Assembly (NCBI GenBank): GCA_937934165.1
Contig: CALGZX010000064.1
Coordinates: 1 to 7,972 of the forward strand
Direction of reading: 5' to 3'
Origin: an uncultured Collinsella sp.
GTDB taxonomy: Bacteria > Actinomycetota > Coriobacteriia > Coriobacteriales > Coriobacteriaceae
Length of the DNA: 7,972 nucleotides
The number at the start of each line of letters is the position of its first letter. Within the stretch, counting starts at the first letter, position 1. Positions 6,357-7,972 of the stretch are shown in pieces. The notes beneath the pieces were generated by a model. That model saw only the letters and a program-made list of their open reading frames with translations. It searched no databases and was not told the origin of the DNA. Made by a program: the position numbers and the translations under genes.

Positions 6357-6402
6357 ATGCGATGAGCGTTGGCGTGTGGCGACGCGAGCTAGCGTCCGAC
6401 GA

Positions 6403-7806
6403 TTAGAAGTCGGCGTTGCCCACGGTGCGCGGGTGCGGCAGGACGTCGCGGATGTTGCCCACGCCGGTCAGATACATGACCAAGCGCTCGAAGCCCAGAC
6501 CGTAGCCGGCGTGCTTGCAGGAACCGTAGCGGCGCAGGTCAAGGTAGTACTTGTACTGCTCGGGATTCATGCCCAGGTCCTTGATGCGGGCCTCGAGCAG
6601 ATCCAGGCGCTCCTCGCGCTGGGAGCCGCCGATAATCTCGCCGATACCGGGAACCAGGCAGTCGGCGGCGGCGACGGTCTTGCCGTCTTCGTTCATGCGC
6701 ATGTAGAACGCCTTGATTTCGGCCGGGTAGTCGGTCACGAAGGTCGGGCGCTTAAAGTGCTCCTCGGTCAGGAAGCGCTCGTGCTCGGTCTGCAGGTCGA
6801 TGCCCCAGCTGACGGGGTAATCAAACTGGTGGCCAGCAGCGACTGCCTGCTCCAAGATCTCGACGGCCTCGGTGTAGGTAACGCGGGCAAAGTCGGAGTT
6901 GGCGACATGGTCCAGGCGCTCGAGCAGACCCTTGTCCACAAACTTGTTGAGCATGTTGAGCTCGTCGGGGCAGGTGGCCATAACGTCCTTAAGGACGTAC
7001 TTGAGCATGGCCTCGGCGTTATCCATGTAGTCGTTAAGGTCGGCGAAGGCCATCTCGGGCTCGATCATCCAGAACTCGGCGGCGTGGCGCGTGGTGTTGG
7101 AGTTTTCGGCGCGGAAGGTCGGACCGAAGGTGTAGACCTTGGCGAACGCCAGCGCATATGTCTCGGCATTGAGCTGACCGGAGACGGTGAGATTTGTCGG
7201 CTTGCCGAAGAAATCCTGCGAATAATCGACCTTTCCGTCCGGGTTGCGCGGGAGGCTGTCGGGGTCAAGCGTGGTCACCCGGAACATTTCGCCCGCACCC
7301 TCGCAGTCGCTTCCGGTGATTATCGGAGTGTGGACATAGACGAAGTTTCTCTCCTGAAAGAACTTATGGATGGCATAAGCGGCGACCGAGCGTACCCTGA
7401 ACACCGCCTCGTACTTGTTTGTCCTCGGCCGGAGGTGGGCAATTGTGCGGAGAAATTCGTCGGAGTGACGCTTTTTCTGAAGCGGATAATCGGGAGTCGA
7501 CTGACCCTCGACCTCAACTGAAGAAGCGTTGAGCTCGAACGGCTGATTCGCCTGAGGAGTCAGGACAAAAGTACCCGTAACTCTGACAGCCGCACCGACA
7601 TTCAGCTTGACTATATCCTTATAGTTTTCAACCTTTGCACTCTCGAAAACGACCTGCAGGCTCTTGAAGCAGCTGCCGTCGTTTATCTCCATAAAGCCTA
7701 TCGCCTTTGAGTCACGGAGGGTCTTAATCCATCCGCAGACCGTTATCTCCCTGCCGCCGAGCTCCTCATATGAGCTGAACAGCTTTGAAATTTCAAGTCT
7801 ATCCAT
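6403..7806 (-). CDS. asnS: Asparaginyl-tRNA synthetase
   Basis: A full-length 467-residue class IIb synthetase that charges tRNA-Asn with asparagine in the cytoplasm. The N-terminal OB-fold anticodon-binding domain spans about 18-103 (ITVCGWIKTLRDSKAIGFMEI, split here as ITVCGWIKTL 21-30 and RDSKAIGFMEI 31-41). The catalytic core follows: HLRPRTN (124-130), VHTPIITGSDCEGAGEMF (158-175), motif 2 FRAENSNTTRHAAEFWMIEPE (from F231 to E251), PGIGEIIGGSQRE (386-398) and motif 3 GYGLGFERL (434-442). Asn-specific features rather than AspRS-type insertions fit the identity and length. The ATG start has AAAGGAGA 8 nt upstream. Codon use changes inside the gene: among Ile codons 5 of 10 are ATA before residue 218 and 0 of 9 after; among Arg codons 6 of 13 are AGA/AGG before and all 15 are CGC after. 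The reading frame is intact and all motifs are kept, so the product should work, though the gene seems to be a mosaic. Confidence 0.97.
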   Translation of the reverse strand: MDRLEISKLFSSYEELGGREITVCGWIKTLRDSKAIGFMEINDGSCFKSLQVVFESAKVENYKDIVKLNVGAAVRVTGTFVLTPQANQPFELNASSVEVEGQSTPDYPLQKKRHSDEFLRTIAHLRPRTNKYEAVFRVRSVAAYAIHKFFQERNFVYVHTPIITGSDCEGAGEMFRVTTLDPDSLPRNPDGKVDYSQDFFGKPTNLTVSGQLNAETYALAFAKVYTFGPTFRAENSNTTRHAAEFWMIEPEMAFADLNDYMDNAEAMLKYVLKDVMATCPDELNMLNKFVDKGLLERLDHVANSDFARVTYTEAVEILEQAVAAGHQFDYPVSWGIDLQTEHERFLTEEHFKRPTFVTDYPAEIKAFYMRMNEDGKTVAAADCLVPGIGEIIGGSQREERLDLLEARIKDLGMNPEQYKYYLDLRRYGSCKHAGYGLGFERLVMYLTGVGNIRDVLPHPRTVGNADF

Positions 7807-7835
7807 TTGTATGTCTCCTTTGCTTATGACTCATA

Positions 7836-7865
7836 ATTATAAATGATATCAAAAGCGGAATTGAA
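7836..7865 (-). promoter_or_regulatory. Candidate asnS promoter
   Basis: On the minus strand a perfect TATAAT (7841-7836) lies about 30 nt before the asnS ATG. The best-placed -35-like hexamer is TTCAAT (7865-7860) with an 18-nt spacer, a poor match. Transcription would begin near 7829, giving a leader of about 22 nt that contains the AAAGGAGA ribosome site. The stretch is clearly A/T rich compared with the other intergenic regions in the window. Confidence 0.45.
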
Positions 7866-7886
7866 AATCAATAGCGAAGGCTCTAT

Positions 7887-7972
7887 TTATTCAAAATTTT
7901 CCGGCGCGGGGTCGGGTTCGATGTCTATTGGATCCGCCGAACCCCTGTCTTTATCTATATTATAGACAAATT
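7887..7972 (-). CDS. Partial CDS: C-terminal tail of an unidentified protein
   Basis: A reading frame enters from the right edge and stays open for 27 codons, ending with TAA at 7889-7887. The visible residues begin FVYNIDKDRGSA and end DPIDIEPDPAPENFE, an acidic, proline-containing tail likely to be disordered. It is too short to name. It has the same orientation as asnS and ends 80 nt before its ATG. Codons such as ATA, AAT, GAT and AAA match the foreign-looking 5' part of asnS. A chance open frame of this length is possible, but the coding-like composition and a stop followed by A/T-rich sequence support a real gene end. Confidence 0.5.
   Translation of the reverse strand, partial: FVYNIDKDRGSADPIDIEPDPAPENFE

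Noticed and set aside
6376..7521. Plus-strand open frame of 381 codons opposite asnS
   Set aside because: Antisense shadow of a synthetase with all class II motifs; no motif or convincing ribosome site of its own.
7914..7944. GGGTTCG/CGAACCC hairpin followed by a T-rich stretch on the plus strand, looking like a terminator
   Set aside because: It lies within the coding tail of the partial minus-strand gene, there is no plus-strand gene to end, and its loop is long (17 nt).
1..7972. CRISPR array, insertion sequence, tRNA or rRNA genes
   Set aside because: No regularly spaced direct repeats, transposase reading frame, cloverleaf or rRNA-like stretch was seen on either strand.

Overview
The window looks like a piece of a high-GC Gram-positive gut actinobacterium, most likely a Coriobacteriia member such as Collinsella. 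This is inferred from GC-rich codon choice, a surface protein ending in an LAxTG-type sorting signal, a WYL-type regulator and compact minus-strand gene order. No species marker is present. The right-hand ~0.8 kb is different: it is richer in A/T and uses ATA, AGA and AGG codons like a lower-GC Firmicute.

All real genes are on the minus strand, so transcription runs from right to left. From the right edge: (1) the last 27 codons of an unidentified gene with an acidic tail (7887-7972); (2) asnS, asparaginyl-tRNA synthetase (6403-7806), with its own -10 box and a textbook intrinsic terminator; (3) a WYL-domain transcriptional regulator (5359-6144) whose leader holds an inverted repeat overlapping its ribosome binding site; (4-6) a three-gene ABC importer of the ABC.X4/TrpXYZ type, made of a lipoprotein binding protein (4218-5198), a permease (3091-4014) and an ATPase (2304-3098); (7) a cell-wall-anchored 5'-nucleotidase/metallophosphoesterase (121-2145).

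The importer genes form one operon. A strong hairpin lies between the binding protein and the permease, which would favour excess binding protein, and the permease and ATPase genes overlap by 8 nt. Terminator-like hairpins close the operon before the nucleotidase gene. The nucleotidase would release nucleosides and phosphate from extracellular nucleotides at the wall. The importer probably takes up a small organic solute; aromatic amino acids are the family's usual label, but the substrate cannot be read from sequence.

The most notable observation is that asnS is a mosaic. Codons 1 to ~217 use a foreign style and codons ~218-467 use the host style, with the switch in a strongly conserved stretch just before class II motif 2. 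This is either a homologous recombination event or an assembly chimera joining two organisms. Other points are the possible RBS-sequestering stem in the regulator leader, a CTGTTGwAAAA element shared by the regulator and importer promoter regions, and a Tat-like lipoprotein signal on the binding protein. I saw no CRISPR array, tRNA, rRNA, transposase or obvious novel multi-gene system.
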